In this document: in pieces, positions 8,533-16,972 of the stretch | How the letters are laid out: every line of letters begins with the position of its first letter | Position numbering within the stretch: the first letter of the stretch is position 1 | Assembly (NCBI RefSeq): GCF_900115695.1 | Contig: NZ_FOXK01000005.1 | Location: 310,001 to 374,000 of the forward strand | Direction: 5' to 3' | Origin: Ectopseudomonas toyotomiensis | Lineage (GTDB): Bacteria; Pseudomonadota; Gammaproteobacteria; Pseudomonadales; Pseudomonadaceae | Length of the DNA stretch: 64,000 bases | Notes under the pieces: model-generated | What the model saw: the letters and a program-made list of their open reading frames with translations, nothing else | Databases searched by the model: none | Told to the model about the DNA's origin: nothing | Position numbers and translations under genes: made by a program

Positions 8533-8805
8533 ATGACTCTCGGCGTACTTAACCGTTTACAGCTTTGGTGGCGAAGCCCGATCACCCGGCGCGAGCGTAT
8601 TCGTTCGGCCTGTATTGGTGCTGTGGCTGGAATATGGGTCGGTTTGCTGATGTGCGTACTGCTGACCAGTGAGCCGGTTGGCCTGGGAGAACTGGGCATT
8701 TGGGCTTTGCTGGGGGCATTGGTCTGCGCCGGATTGGGAGCCCTTCTTCCCCGTGTCGTCGGGATCATCCTGTTTCCACTGAGCATCTGCGGTATTGGGA
8801 ATTGA
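8533..8805 (+). CDS. Small membrane protein of unknown function in the cob block
   Basis: A 90-residue protein starting MTLGVLNRLQLWWRSPITRR. A basic N-terminal segment is followed by hydrophobic stretches at about 27-46 (CIGAVAGIWVGLLMCVLL) and 53-86 (two closely spaced segments), suggesting two or three membrane spans with a positive-inside N-terminus. ATG at 8533 has GAGG six bases upstream. It lies between cobN and the chelatase AAA gene, so a role in cobalt supply or chelatase assembly is possible, but I recognise no family and infer this only from position. The REPIN-like repeat upstream shows that this interval tolerates insertions. Confidence 0.65.
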   Translation: MTLGVLNRLQLWWRSPITRRERIRSACIGAVAGIWVGLLMCVLLTSEPVGLGELGIWALLGALVCAGLGALLPRVVGIILFPLSICGIGN

Positions 8806-8863
8806 GCGTGGGCCATAAGCAATCTGGTGCGCGCCACCCATCGTCATTGATCTGAGATAAGCC

Positions 8864-9865
8864 ATGACCGAACATCACTTCCCCCTCGCCGCTGTGGTCG
8901 GTGCCGATTCGCTGAAGCTGGCGCTGTGCCTGGCGGCCATCGATCCGGCCATCGGCGGGGTGCTGATCGAGGGGCCGCGCGGCATGGCCAAGTCCACCCT
9001 GGCCCGTGGCCTGGCCGATCTGCTCGATGGTGGACGCTTCGTCACCCTGCCGCTGGGGGCGAGTGAGGAGCGCATCGTCGGCACCCTGGATCTGGACGCA
9101 GCGCTGGGCGAAGGCCGGGCGCAGTTTTCCCCTGGGTTGCTGGCCCGTGCCGATGGCGGCGTGCTCTATGTCGATGAGGTCAACCTGCTGCCCGATCATC
9201 TGGTCGACCTGCTGCTCGATGCCGCCGCCAGCGGGGTCAACCATGTCGAACGTGACGGCATCTCCCATCGGCATGCCGCACGCTTCGTGCTGATTGGCAC
9301 CATGAACGCCGAGGAGGGCGAGTTGCGCCCGCAACTGCTCGACCGTTTCGGCCTCAACCTGGCCCTCGATGGCCAGCCGCAGCCGTCCGAGCGCGCTGAG
9401 ATCGTGCGTCGCCGGCTGGCCTTCGATGCCGACTCTGCTGCCTTCCTGCAACGCTGGCAGGGCGAGCAGGATGCCCTCGCCGAGCGCTGCCGCAATGCCC
9501 GCCAGTGCCTGGTCGATATCCCGCTGGATGACGCCGCCCTGGGCGAGATCAGTCAGCGCTGCTTCGCTGCCGGCGTCGATGGTCTGCGCGCCGATCTGGT
9601 CTGGCTGCGCGCCGCCCGAGCACATGCCGCCTGGCGTGGCGCGGCGGGCATCGAGCCTGTGGATATCGACGCGGTGGAGGACTTCGTCCTGCGTCACCGC
9701 CGTCGCCAGCCACAACCGCCTGCTGTCACGCCGCCCGAGCAGAACCAGGCGCCGCAGCAGGCGCAGGAACAGAATCAGGCTGAAGGTCAGTGGGGCGAAC
9801 TGCCGGCGCAGCCGCAGGCTATGGGTGAGCGGCGCGTTCCGCCACGCTGGCCAAAAAAGCCCTGA
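8864..9865 (+). CDS. ChlI-type AAA ATPase subunit of cobaltochelatase (zero-frame product)
   Basis: A 333-residue AAA+ protein of the magnesium-chelatase ChlI/BchI type. Walker A is GPRGMAKST at 37-45 and Walker B LYVDE at 101-105, followed by the arginine-containing QLLDRFGL segment. After about residue 275 it becomes a Gln/Pro-rich linker (PPAVTPPEQNQAPQQAQEQN) of the kind that joins the AAA and VWA domains in ChlD. The frame stops at TGA 9863-9865, directly after the slippery sequence A_AAA_AAG (9853-9859). This product would act as the small motor subunit, and frameshifted ribosomes would add the VWA domain encoded downstream. Confidence 0.9.
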   Translation: MTEHHFPLAAVVGADSLKLALCLAAIDPAIGGVLIEGPRGMAKSTLARGLADLLDGGRFVTLPLGASEERIVGTLDLDAALGEGRAQFSPGLLARADGGVLYVDEVNLLPDHLVDLLLDAAASGVNHVERDGISHRHAARFVLIGTMNAEEGELRPQLLDRFGLNLALDGQPQPSERAEIVRRRLAFDADSAAFLQRWQGEQDALAERCRNARQCLVDIPLDDAALGEISQRCFAAGVDGLRADLVWLRAARAHAAWRGAAGIEPVDIDAVEDFVLRHRRRQPQPPAVTPPEQNQAPQQAQEQNQAEGQWGELPAQPQAMGERRVPPRWPKKP

Positions 9866-9899
9866 GCATCCGCCCGCGCACAGCCACAGGCGCGGATGC
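9853..9899 (+). other. Programmed -1 ribosomal frameshift site (slippery heptamer plus hairpin)
   Basis: A_AAA_AAG occupies 9853-9859 in the zero frame of the ChlI-type gene. After a six-base spacer, GCATCCGC (9866-9873) pairs perfectly with GCGGATGC (9892-9899), with further GC pairing possible in the loop. The zero frame ends at 9865. The -1 frame is open from 9829 to 10557. This is the standard architecture of bacterial -1 frameshift signals. Confidence 0.85.
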
Positions 9900-10557
9900 C
9901 CGTAACCGGCCCGGACGACTCGGCGGCGGCCTGCGTGGTGCCGCCCGCAGCGGTGCGGACGGGCGTATCGATTGGCCGGCGACCCTGCGCCAGGGCCGGC
10001 CGCAACGCCGTGAACAACTGGTGCTGCGCCCGCGCAGCCAGCAGGCCGACGAGCTGTGGCTGGTGCTGGTCGATGCCTCTGCCTCCACCCGCCGCCATGG
10101 CGCCCTGAGCCTGGCCAAGGGCGTGCTCGCCGAAGTCTTCGACAGCGCCTATCGCCAGCGCGCGCGACTGGCCGTGCTGCAAGCCGGGGGCCGTGAGGCG
10201 CAATGGTTATGGCACGGGCGCAAGGCCAGCGCGGAGTTGCATCGATGGCTTCAAGAATTGGGCGCCGGAGGCGGCACGCCGTTGCTCGATGCGCTCAATC
10301 AGGCGGGTGACTGGCTGCTGCGTCGGCAACGAGCGAAGCCGAGCGAACGCCAGCGCCTGCTGATCCTGACCGATGGCCGCTTGCGTGACCTGCCGCCACT
10401 GGCGCCCTTGCCGTGCCCAACCCTGCTGCTCGATACCGAGCTCGCCCCCATCCGCTTGGGCCGAGCCCGCCAACTGGCGCAGGCGTTGGAAGCCGACTAC
10501 CACCATATCGACGACCTGGCGCCCGGCGTGCTGGGGCGCACCTGGAGAACCTCATGA
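9859..10557 (+). CDS. VWA-domain portion of the ChlD-type cobaltochelatase subunit, read by -1 frameshift
   Basis: This frame continues the ChlI-type protein as KKALSIRPRTATGADAR, then enters a VWA domain with a perfect MIDAS motif (LVDASAS, DxSxS). Between the upstream stop at 9826 and the VWA domain there is no ATG, GTG or TTG except GTG at 10021, which sits too close to the first VWA strand and would discard about 55 conserved-looking residues (RPGRLGGGLRGAARSG, GRPQRREQLVLRPR). Frameshifting at 9853-9859 gives a fusion of about 564 residues, a normal ChlD-like size. The stop overlaps the cobF start by four bases. Published work on chlD genes describes the same mechanism yielding two cobalt-chelatase subunits from one gene. 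Confidence 0.85.
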   Translation, partial: ALSIRPRTATGADARNRPGRLGGGLRGAARSGADGRIDWPATLRQGRPQRREQLVLRPRSQQADELWLVLVDASASTRRHGALSLAKGVLAEVFDSAYRQRARLAVLQAGGREAQWLWHGRKASAELHRWLQELGAGGGTPLLDALNQAGDWLLRRQRAKPSERQRLLILTDGRLRDLPPLAPLPCPTLLLDTELAPIRLGRARQLAQALEADYHHIDDLAPGVLGRTWRTS

Positions 10558-11321
10558 AAACCCTGCTGCTGGTCGGCATTGGCGCCGGCGACCCGGACTA
10601 CATCACCTACCAGGCGATCAAGGCACTGCGCCGTAGCGATGTGATCTTCCTGATGGACAAGGGCGCGGCCAAGCACAAGCTCAACGCCCTGCGCCGCGAG
10701 ATCTGCGCACGTTTCCTCGATGGTCACACGCCTCGTTTCGCCGAAGGCCTGCAACCGGAGCGTGAACGCGAGGCGGCGGACTACCGCGCCAGCGTCGACG
10801 AACTCAACCGCGACAAACAGGCGGTGTTCGAGCAGCTTATCGACGAGCAGATGGCCGATGGCGAGACGGCGGCTTTCATGGTCTGGGGCGACCCCTCGCT
10901 GTACGACAGCAGCATCCGCATCATCGAAGGCATCGCCGCGCGGCGTAGCGATTTCGTCTATGACGTGATCCCTGGCATCACCAGCCTGCAGGCGCTGACC
11001 GCGCGCCACCGCATCCCGCTCAACAGCATCGGTCGCGCCGTGGAAATCACCACCGGCCGCCTGCTCGCAGAAGGCTGGCCGCAGGGCGTAGACAGCGTGG
11101 CGGTGATGCTCGACGCCAAGGACACCTACCGCCGTTTCGTCGGCCAGGGCCTGCATATCTACTGGGGCGCCTACGTCGGTACTGCCGATGAAATCCTGAT
11201 CGCCGGCCCGCTGGACGAAGTGGCTGAACGCATCGTCACCACCCGCGCCGAGGCGCGCGAGCGCAATGGGTGGATCATGGACAGCTATCTGCTGCGCAAA
11301 GAGGGTGTGGCGGGGGCGTAA
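10554..11321 (+). CDS. cobF: Precorrin-6A synthase (deacetylating)
   Basis: A 255-residue tetrapyrrole methylase that methylates C1 of precorrin-5 and releases the two-carbon fragment, giving precorrin-6A. It is a hallmark of the aerobic route. The start MKTLLLVGIGAGDPDYITYQ carries the SAM-binding GIGAGDP loop. MVWGDPSLYDS and VIPGITSLQAL are the other methylase motifs. The ATG at 10554 overlaps the VWA stop codon (ATGA). An open frame extends upstream but lies antiparallel in codon usage to the VWA gene, so the overlapping ATG is preferred. Confidence 0.95.
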   Translation: MKTLLLVGIGAGDPDYITYQAIKALRRSDVIFLMDKGAAKHKLNALRREICARFLDGHTPRFAEGLQPEREREAADYRASVDELNRDKQAVFEQLIDEQMADGETAAFMVWGDPSLYDSSIRIIEGIAARRSDFVYDVIPGITSLQALTARHRIPLNSIGRAVEITTGRLLAEGWPQGVDSVAVMLDAKDTYRRFVGQGLHIYWGAYVGTADEILIAGPLDEVAERIVTTRAEARERNGWIMDSYLLRKEGVAGA

Positions 11322-11329
11322 TGTGAGGG

Positions 11330-11362
11330 GCGGTGGACAGGAAGAGCGCTGTCCACCCTACG
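11330..11362. repeat. Short REP-like hairpin after cobF
   Basis: GGTGGACAG (11331-11341 region) faces CTGTCCACCCTACG near 11350-11362. It is another member of the GTAGGGTGG repeat family and may act as a weak transcript end for the cobW-cobF unit. Confidence 0.5.
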
Positions 11363-11420
11363 TGCTGGGCGATCACCCCCCGATGATGCAGCAGTATTGG
11401 AAGCTGGGTAAAAGTCTTCT

Positions 11421-11927
11421 TTAGCTGGATATATCGCAGACTTCTTCCTGATAAACCCGCATACCACGCGCCTGATAGTTGGCCAGGGCCGCCGGATGAT
11501 CGAAGGTGCAGGTGTGCACCCAAACGCGCTCAGTCCCCGGCCACTGCCAGGCCGAGTGAATGGCATGGCTGAGCAATGTGCCGCCGAAGCCGCGGTCTAG
11601 AAACTGCGGAGCCAGGCCGAAGTAGCGGATCTCCGTGCTGCGACCGTCAGGACGGAATAGCTCGTAGTAACCAGCGATGGAGCCACGGTGATAGGCGACC
11701 CAGGTTCGGTGCGCTGGGTTTTCCACCACGGTGCGCCATTGTTCGTCGCTCCAGTCGTCCAGATCACCCCATTCCCAGGTCGAGCCGACCAGTTGGTAGA
11801 GAAAGCGATTGAGTTCAGGTTGCGGTTCTTCGCATTCGACGATCTGCAGATCGCTGCGCTGAGGCTTGGCTTTCAGTTGATCCGGCGAGGTCATCTCCAG
11901 GTAGTACGTTGTGTAGGTCTGTGCCAT
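11421..11927 (-). CDS. GNAT-family N-acetyltransferase
   Basis: A 168-residue protein starting MAQTYTTYYLEMTS. The GNAT fold is indicated by AYHRGSIAGYYELF, IRYFGLAPQFLDRGFGGTLL (acetyl-CoA loop QFLDRGFGG) and the C-terminal NYQARGMRVYQEE. The ATG at 11927 overlaps the stop of the TonB receptor by one base (TGATG), so the two are coupled. In ferrichrome-type uptake systems an acetyltransferase next to the receptor modifies the imported siderophore. A similar job here is inference from position only. Confidence 0.85.
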   Translation of the reverse strand: MAQTYTTYYLEMTSPDQLKAKPQRSDLQIVECEEPQPELNRFLYQLVGSTWEWGDLDDWSDEQWRTVVENPAHRTWVAYHRGSIAGYYELFRPDGRSTEIRYFGLAPQFLDRGFGGTLLSHAIHSAWQWPGTERVWVHTCTFDHPAALANYQARGMRVYQEEVCDISS

Positions 11928-14071
11928 CAGAGCCAACTCCAGGACAGTCCGGTATACACCCCAAACCCTTCCCCAGGCGTGGATCGCGCCACATCGGCGC
12001 CATTGTCGTCATAGCCCGGTGTAACGGTGGCGGCATAGCGTTTGTCGGTCAGGTTGCGCAGGTCGAGCCAGGCTTGCCAGTCGTCTTTGGGCGAGGCGTA
12101 GCCGAGGGTGGCGCCGAAGGTGGCGTAGGCGTCGGCATAGTAGGAGTTGGCGTAGTCCACCGCCACCTTGGAGGCGTACTGGCTGTTGAGGCCTGCGTAG
12201 AAACCGCTCGGGTGGTCGTAGCGTAGTTCGGCCTGGTAGTAGTGGCGCGGCAGGCCGGGCAGGCGGTTGTCGCCGAAGGCATCGTCGTCGCGGTAGTGGA
12301 AGTCGCTGAAGGTGTAGGCCTGGCGCAGGCTCAGGGCGCCGGCGGCGCCACCTTGCCATAGCGGGCTGGTCAGGCCGGCTTCGATGCCCTGGTGCACGGT
12401 GGGGCTGGCGTTGGATTCGGCGAAGACGTTGGGCTCGATCTCGACTGTGAGCAATTCGTGGCGCACCTGTGAGTAGTAGTAGGTCAGCTCCCACTGACCC
12501 AGCGCGGAATTGCCGCGGCCGCCGACCTCGAAGGTGGTGGCGGTCTGGTTGTCCAGGCTGATGGCAGCGCGCTGGCGCGCGGCATAGGGCTGCGTGGTGG
12601 TGCTGGAGAAGCGTAGCGGCGAGCCCCAGAGCATCGACCAGGCATGTGGCGGTTCCACCGAGCGGCTGATATTGCCGAATAACTGCACATCAGGATTGAG
12701 CTGGTAGCGCAGGCCGATGCGCGGGGCGTAGTCCCAGGTGTGTTCGCTGAGCCTGTCGTCGGTGGCCGGCCAGGTCACTTCGGCTTCACGGCAGGTGTAG
12801 ATCAGCGCCAGGCCGCTGGTCAGCCACAGATCGGGGGTCAGCTCCGTGTCGTTGCTGAAGTGCAGCACGTTGTCCGAACCCAGGTGCTCGTAGTCGCGCA
12901 TCAGTGTGCCGGCCGGATAGGGTGTGCCGTTGACGTTGATCGGCAACGCCGCGGTCTCTTTCGCTTTGCTGCTCGGCAGGTTGGTGGTGCTGCGCCAGCC
13001 GATGGTGGTGCTGCTATTGAGGCCGAACAGGGTATGCCGGCGCGTGTAGTTCAGGGTGCCGCTGATATCGCTGTAGTCCACGCGGATACGGTAGGCGCCG
13101 CCGCGATAGGCGGTCTCGGTGATATCCATGGGGTAGTGGTGATAGGCCAGGCCGGCGACCAGGGTGGAGTCATCGTCGATGCGCCAGGTGGTCTTGTTCG
13201 CCAGCCAGGTGCTGCCGGGCTGGTCGCGGTGGGCGTCGATACTGCGATTGGCCGCAGCGGCCTGGCGCGGGTCGTCCTTGAGCTGGGCCTTGGTCAGGCG
13301 GCCGGGCGTTTCGTGCTCGGTTTCGCGGTAGCGCAGGTAGAAGCGCGTCTCCAGATTCTCGTTGAGCTGATAGCCGAAGTTGGCGGCGATGCCTTTGCCC
13401 TTGCCCGATGAGTGATCCTGATAGCCGTCGGTGCGGCTGTCGGTGAGGGCGAGGTAGTAGTCGAAATCGCCCAGCACCTGACCGGAGGCGATGTTGCGCT
13501 TCTGGTAACCGTAGCTGCCGGTTTCATAGCGCAGTTGCAGCTTGGGCGCGGTGTAGCCGGTGTGGGTGATGTAGTCGATGGCGCCGCCGAGGGCCAGCGA
13601 GCCGCGGTCGAAGCCATTGGCGCCACGCAGCACCTCGGCGCGACTTATCCACAGGGGCTCCAGCAGTTCGTAGGGCGTGCCGCCGGAGCCGGTCAGCGGC
13701 AGGCCGTCGAGCATGATGTGGGTGCCGGAGGCGTGCGAGCCGGGGCCTCGGTTGATGCCCGAGCCACGTAGGCTGATCTTCACCCCTTCGTTGCCGGGGG
13801 ACTGCGCGTAGACGCCGGGCTGGTAGGCCAGCACGTCGGCGACGCCGGCCACGCGGCCCTGCTCGACCTTGTCCATGTCCACCAGGTTGGTGGCGCCGGG
13901 GACCTGTTTCAGCTCTTCCTGCGCGGCCTCGATTTCGCTCAGCGGTGCGCCGCTGACTTGCATGGCGTCCAGCTGCATAGGCTGCTGAGCCAGGGCGATT
14001 GGCGCTGCCAGGCAGTTGAAGGTCAGCAGGGCCAGGCGGGCCGGTCGAGCGTATAGCGGCTGGGGCAACAT
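11927..14071 (-). CDS. TonB-dependent outer membrane receptor
   Basis: A 714-residue receptor with signal peptide 1-28 (ending PIALAQQ), a TonB-box-like LDAMQVSG, a plug domain (VADVLAYQPGVYAQSP, LRGSGINRGPG, ISRAEVLRGANGFDRGSLALGG) and a beta-barrel ending in aromatic residues (GLSWSWL). There is no N-terminal signalling domain, so it should not control a sigma factor directly. The closest overall look is to FecA/siderophore receptors. The substrate cannot be read from sequence. It is coupled to the GNAT gene downstream. No clear Fur or Zur palindrome was found in the 119 bases upstream. Confidence 0.93.
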   Translation of the reverse strand: MLPQPLYARPARLALLTFNCLAAPIALAQQPMQLDAMQVSGAPLSEIEAAQEELKQVPGATNLVDMDKVEQGRVAGVADVLAYQPGVYAQSPGNEGVKISLRGSGINRGPGSHASGTHIMLDGLPLTGSGGTPYELLEPLWISRAEVLRGANGFDRGSLALGGAIDYITHTGYTAPKLQLRYETGSYGYQKRNIASGQVLGDFDYYLALTDSRTDGYQDHSSGKGKGIAANFGYQLNENLETRFYLRYRETEHETPGRLTKAQLKDDPRQAAAANRSIDAHRDQPGSTWLANKTTWRIDDDSTLVAGLAYHHYPMDITETAYRGGAYRIRVDYSDISGTLNYTRRHTLFGLNSSTTIGWRSTTNLPSSKAKETAALPINVNGTPYPAGTLMRDYEHLGSDNVLHFSNDTELTPDLWLTSGLALIYTCREAEVTWPATDDRLSEHTWDYAPRIGLRYQLNPDVQLFGNISRSVEPPHAWSMLWGSPLRFSSTTTQPYAARQRAAISLDNQTATTFEVGGRGNSALGQWELTYYYSQVRHELLTVEIEPNVFAESNASPTVHQGIEAGLTSPLWQGGAAGALSLRQAYTFSDFHYRDDDAFGDNRLPGLPRHYYQAELRYDHPSGFYAGLNSQYASKVAVDYANSYYADAYATFGATLGYASPKDDWQAWLDLRNLTDKRYAATVTPGYDDNGADVARSTPGEGFGVYTGLSWSWL

Positions 14072-14190
14072 GCGAAGGTTCCATTGAGCGGGCTACGAGT
14101 CTGTCTGATGGATGACGCAGGCTATTCGTCACCATCGTCCGCAACCCTACAGAATCCTTCGCTCAGACGCCTGACATGTTGTCAGCCGTT

Positions 14191-14808
14191 TCACTCGGCA
14201 GAGAAGAACGCGGCTACCTGTGACTGCGCCATGGCGCGGGCCTCCAGCAGGGCCTGCTCACCTCTGGCGGTACCCTCCACACAGAAGAAGTGCATGTTCC
14301 TGAGGCCCACCGTGGCCAGGGCCGCCTGCAGGTAGGGGCGCAGGAAGTCTGGCTGCCGCGCCTGCTCGCCGCTGATCAGCCCGCCTGAGGCCAGCGCCAC
14401 GTACACCGGACAATCACGTAGCAGGCCAACCTTGCCTTGCGGTGTGCCGTTGAATGTCATACGTATGCGCACGATGTGATCGACCCAGGCCTTGAGTGTC
14501 GAGGGCACGGTGTAGTTGTGCATGGGGGTGGCGATCAGCAGCACATCCGCTTCGTCGAGCTGACTGATCAGCTCGGCGGAGCGCTGCAGGGCACTGCCGG
14601 GCTCTGCCTGGTCAGCGTCAGAGGGGGACGCTAGAGCCATGGCATAGTCGCGGTCGACATGTTGCAGATCGTTGAGGTCGACGTCCTGCACCTGCAGTGA
14701 GTGCTGGCCAGCGAGGCCGTCGAGCACCAGGTGAGACAGACGCAGGCTTTCTGATTCAGCGCCACGCGGGCTGCTGATCAGGCGCAGCACGCGGATAGCT
14801 GCAGACAT
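14191..14808 (-). CDS. azoR: FMN-dependent NADH-azoreductase
   Basis: A 205-residue flavodoxin-fold protein that would reduce quinones and azo compounds with NADH. Typical elements are the FMN-phosphate loop SSPRGAESESLRLS near residues 12-25, TPMHNYTVPSTLKAWVDHIVR around residue 94-114 (FMN isoalloxazine loop) and ASGGLISG. It lies just downstream of the AhpD-like gene on the same strand with a 26-base gap, suggesting a redox or electrophile-stress pair. Confidence 0.9.
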   Translation of the reverse strand: MSAAIRVLRLISSPRGAESESLRLSHLVLDGLAGQHSLQVQDVDLNDLQHVDRDYAMALASPSDADQAEPGSALQRSAELISQLDEADVLLIATPMHNYTVPSTLKAWVDHIVRIRMTFNGTPQGKVGLLRDCPVYVALASGGLISGEQARQPDFLRPYLQAALATVGLRNMHFFCVEGTARGEQALLEARAMAQSQVAAFFSAE

Positions 14809-14834
14809 GGGCGTAACCTCTCTGAGATCGGGCT

Positions 14835-15314
14835 TCAGGCCAGGTCGGCCTTGTCCAGGCCGAACTGCTTGTCGGCGGAGCCCGGCACGTTACGGAAGGC
14901 CACGCTCAGGCGATTCCAGCCATTGATGGCGACCACCAGGAAGCTCAGGTCCGACAGTTCCTGCTCGGAGAACTGCTCGCGCACGCTGGCGTAGATAGCG
15001 TCGGACACGCCATGCGGCGACAGCTGGGTCAGGGCTTCCGTCCACTCCAGCGCGGCGCGCTCCTGCGCGGAGAACAGCGGCGATTCGCGCCAGACGGCGA
15101 CATGGTGCAGGCGCAGCTCGCGCTCGCCATGGATCTTCGCTTCCTTGACGTGCATGTCGACGCAGAAGGCGCAGCCATTGATCTGCGAGGCACGCAGCAT
15201 GACCAGATGAGCCAGCGGTGCGAGGAACGGGCTGCGGGTCAGCAGTGTGGAGAATTCGGCGTACTTGCCGGAGGCCTTGGGGGAGAGTGCGAAGTAATCG
15301 AGGCGCTTGCTCAT
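14835..15314 (-). CDS. Carboxymuconolactone decarboxylase/AhpD-like family protein
   Basis: A 159-residue helical protein. The catalytic-type motif NGCAFCVDMH (CxxC plus downstream His) and the flanking ALEWTEALTQL and VVAINGWNRLSVAFR are typical of the CMD/AhpD family of thiol peroxidase-like proteins. MSKRLDYF at 15314 is taken as the start. MKT three codons earlier (15323) is equally possible, since neither has a strong ribosome-binding site. It is probably co-transcribed with the azoreductase gene. Confidence 0.87.
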   Translation of the reverse strand: MSKRLDYFALSPKASGKYAEFSTLLTRSPFLAPLAHLVMLRASQINGCAFCVDMHVKEAKIHGERELRLHHVAVWRESPLFSAQERAALEWTEALTQLSPHGVSDAIYASVREQFSEQELSDLSFLVVAINGWNRLSVAFRNVPGSADKQFGLDKADLA

Positions 15315-15563
15315 GGTTTTCATCCATATGCGAGTTGAGAAGAAACCGATGCCCCTCTGCAACTGGCAGTACCACTGCGGCCCGGTGAGGACGAATGTAC
15401 GCACCAGTGGTCTAGCCACATAGATCCATTTTTGTGGATTTTTACTGGTCCACTTTGCGCAACTGAGTCCTTCGTTATGTGGCCATCGATGACGGCCAGC
15501 GCCAGCCGGGGTGGTAGGAGGTAGGCTGCGACCTGTGTGCCGCAGCCGAGACTCGGCGAGGCC

Positions 15564-16871
15564 TCAGGCCGGTTGATAGTTCAGCGGCCGCCTTGACGAC
15601 TCGGGCAGTGCCAGGCCACCCGCCAGGGCCAGCAGGGCGATGACGATCAGATAGTAGGCCGGCGACATGCGATTACCGGTTGCCTCGATCAGCCAGGTGG
15701 CGATCAATGGCGCGGTACCGCCGAAGATGGTGTAGGCCAGGTTGTAGGTGAACGCCGAGGCGGTGTAACGCACCCGGGTGGGGAACTGCTCGGACAGCAG
15801 CACGGCGGTTACCACGCCGCAGATCACCGCACCCACTGCCAGCAGCATGGCGCCCAGAGCTGAAGCCAGCAGGGTGCCCGAGGCGGCCAGGGCAAAGGCC
15901 GGATACACCGCGACGATCAGCGCCACCCCGGCAGTCAGGATGGTGCGGCGGCGGCCAACGCGATCCGAATAGCGACCAACGAAAGGGCACAGCAGGGCGG
16001 CGAAGAACAGCGCGATCAGGCTGGCCAGCAATGCCACCGGCCGTGCTGCGCCACCGACCACCTGCATGTAGGTGGTCAGGTAGGTGGTGAACATGTAGAA
16101 CGACAGCGCCGTGGCGGAGATGAACGCCGACAGGCAGAGCACGGTGCCGCCGTGCTCGCGCAGGGTTTCGCGCAGCGGCGAATGTTCCGGATGAGGTTGC
16201 GCGGCCAGGGCCTGGAAGGCCGGTGACTCGTCCAGACGCAGGCGCATGTACAGGCCGACCAGGCCCAGCGGTGCGGCGATCAGGAAGGGCACGCGCCAGC
16301 CCCAGGCCTGCATCTGCGCTTCGTCCAGCCACAAGCCCATGCCGAATACCAACCCGGCGGCGCAGGCGAACGCCATGAAGGTCGAGACCGGCACGAAGCT
16401 GCCATAACGGGCCTTCTGTTCGGTGGGCGCGTGTTCCATGACGAAGGCGCAGGCGCCGGCATACTCGCCACCGGCGGAGAAACCCTGCAGGCAACGCGCC
16501 AGCGCCAGCAGCAGCGGGGCGAACAGGCCGATGCTGGCGTAGGTTGGCAGCAGGCCGATCAGCGTGGTGGCGCCGGCCATCAGCAGCACGGTGATCGACA
16601 GCACGCGCTTGCGTCCGATGCGGTCGCCGAGAATGCCGAAGACGATGCCACCGAGCGGGCGCAGGGCGAACGACACGGCAAACACGGCGAAGGTCTGCAG
16701 CAGCGCCAGGGTCGGATTGCCCGGTGGGAAGAACAGCGAGGCGATGGTCACGGCGAGAAAACCGTAGACGGCGAAGTCGAACCACTCGACGAAGTTGCCG
16801 ATGGCCGAGGCGGCGATCACCTTGTGCAAGGTGGCCGGGCTGACCTGCTGGCCCGTGTTGATGGCATTCAT
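15564..16871 (-). CDS. MFS transporter, metabolite:H+ symporter type
   Basis: A 435-residue inner-membrane transporter with about twelve hydrophobic segments. [15 protein letters not shown] near residue 27, [10 protein letters not shown] in the first cytoplasmic loop and [11 protein letters not shown] in the central loop are hallmarks of the MHS subfamily (KgtP/ProP/ShiA-like). Substrates of this family are organic acids or betaines. The actual substrate is unknown. It is separate from the LysR gene upstream (102 bases), which might regulate it, although that LysR gene also faces an SDR gene. Confidence 0.9.
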   Translation of the reverse strand: MNAINTGQQVSPATLHKVIAASAIGNFVEWFDFAVYGFLAVTIASLFFPPGNPTLALLQTFAVFAVSFALRPLGGIVFGILGDRIGRKRVLSITVLLMAGATTLIGLLPTYASIGLFAPLLLALARCLQGFSAGGEYAGACAFVMEHAPTEQKARYGSFVPVSTFMAFACAAGLVFGMGLWLDEAQMQAWGWRVPFLIAAPLGLVGLYMRLRLDESPAFQALAAQPHPEHSPLRETLREHGGTVLCLSAFISATALSFYMFTTYLTTYMQVVGGAARPVALLASLIALFFAALLCPFVGRYSDRVGRRRTILTAGVALIVAVYPAFALAASGTLLASALGAMLLAVGAVICGVVTAVLLSEQFPTRVRYTASAFTYNLAYTIFGGTAPLIATWLIEATGNRMSPAYYLIVIALLALAGGLALPESSRRPLNYQPA

Positions 16872-16972
16872 GCGACGCTCCTGATCCCTGATTTAGACGG
16901 CTTCAGGCAGGTTACGGAGCGATAGCCGGGGCGGGCGCTTCGCAGGCGACAGTGGCGTTGCCGTGAGCGACC

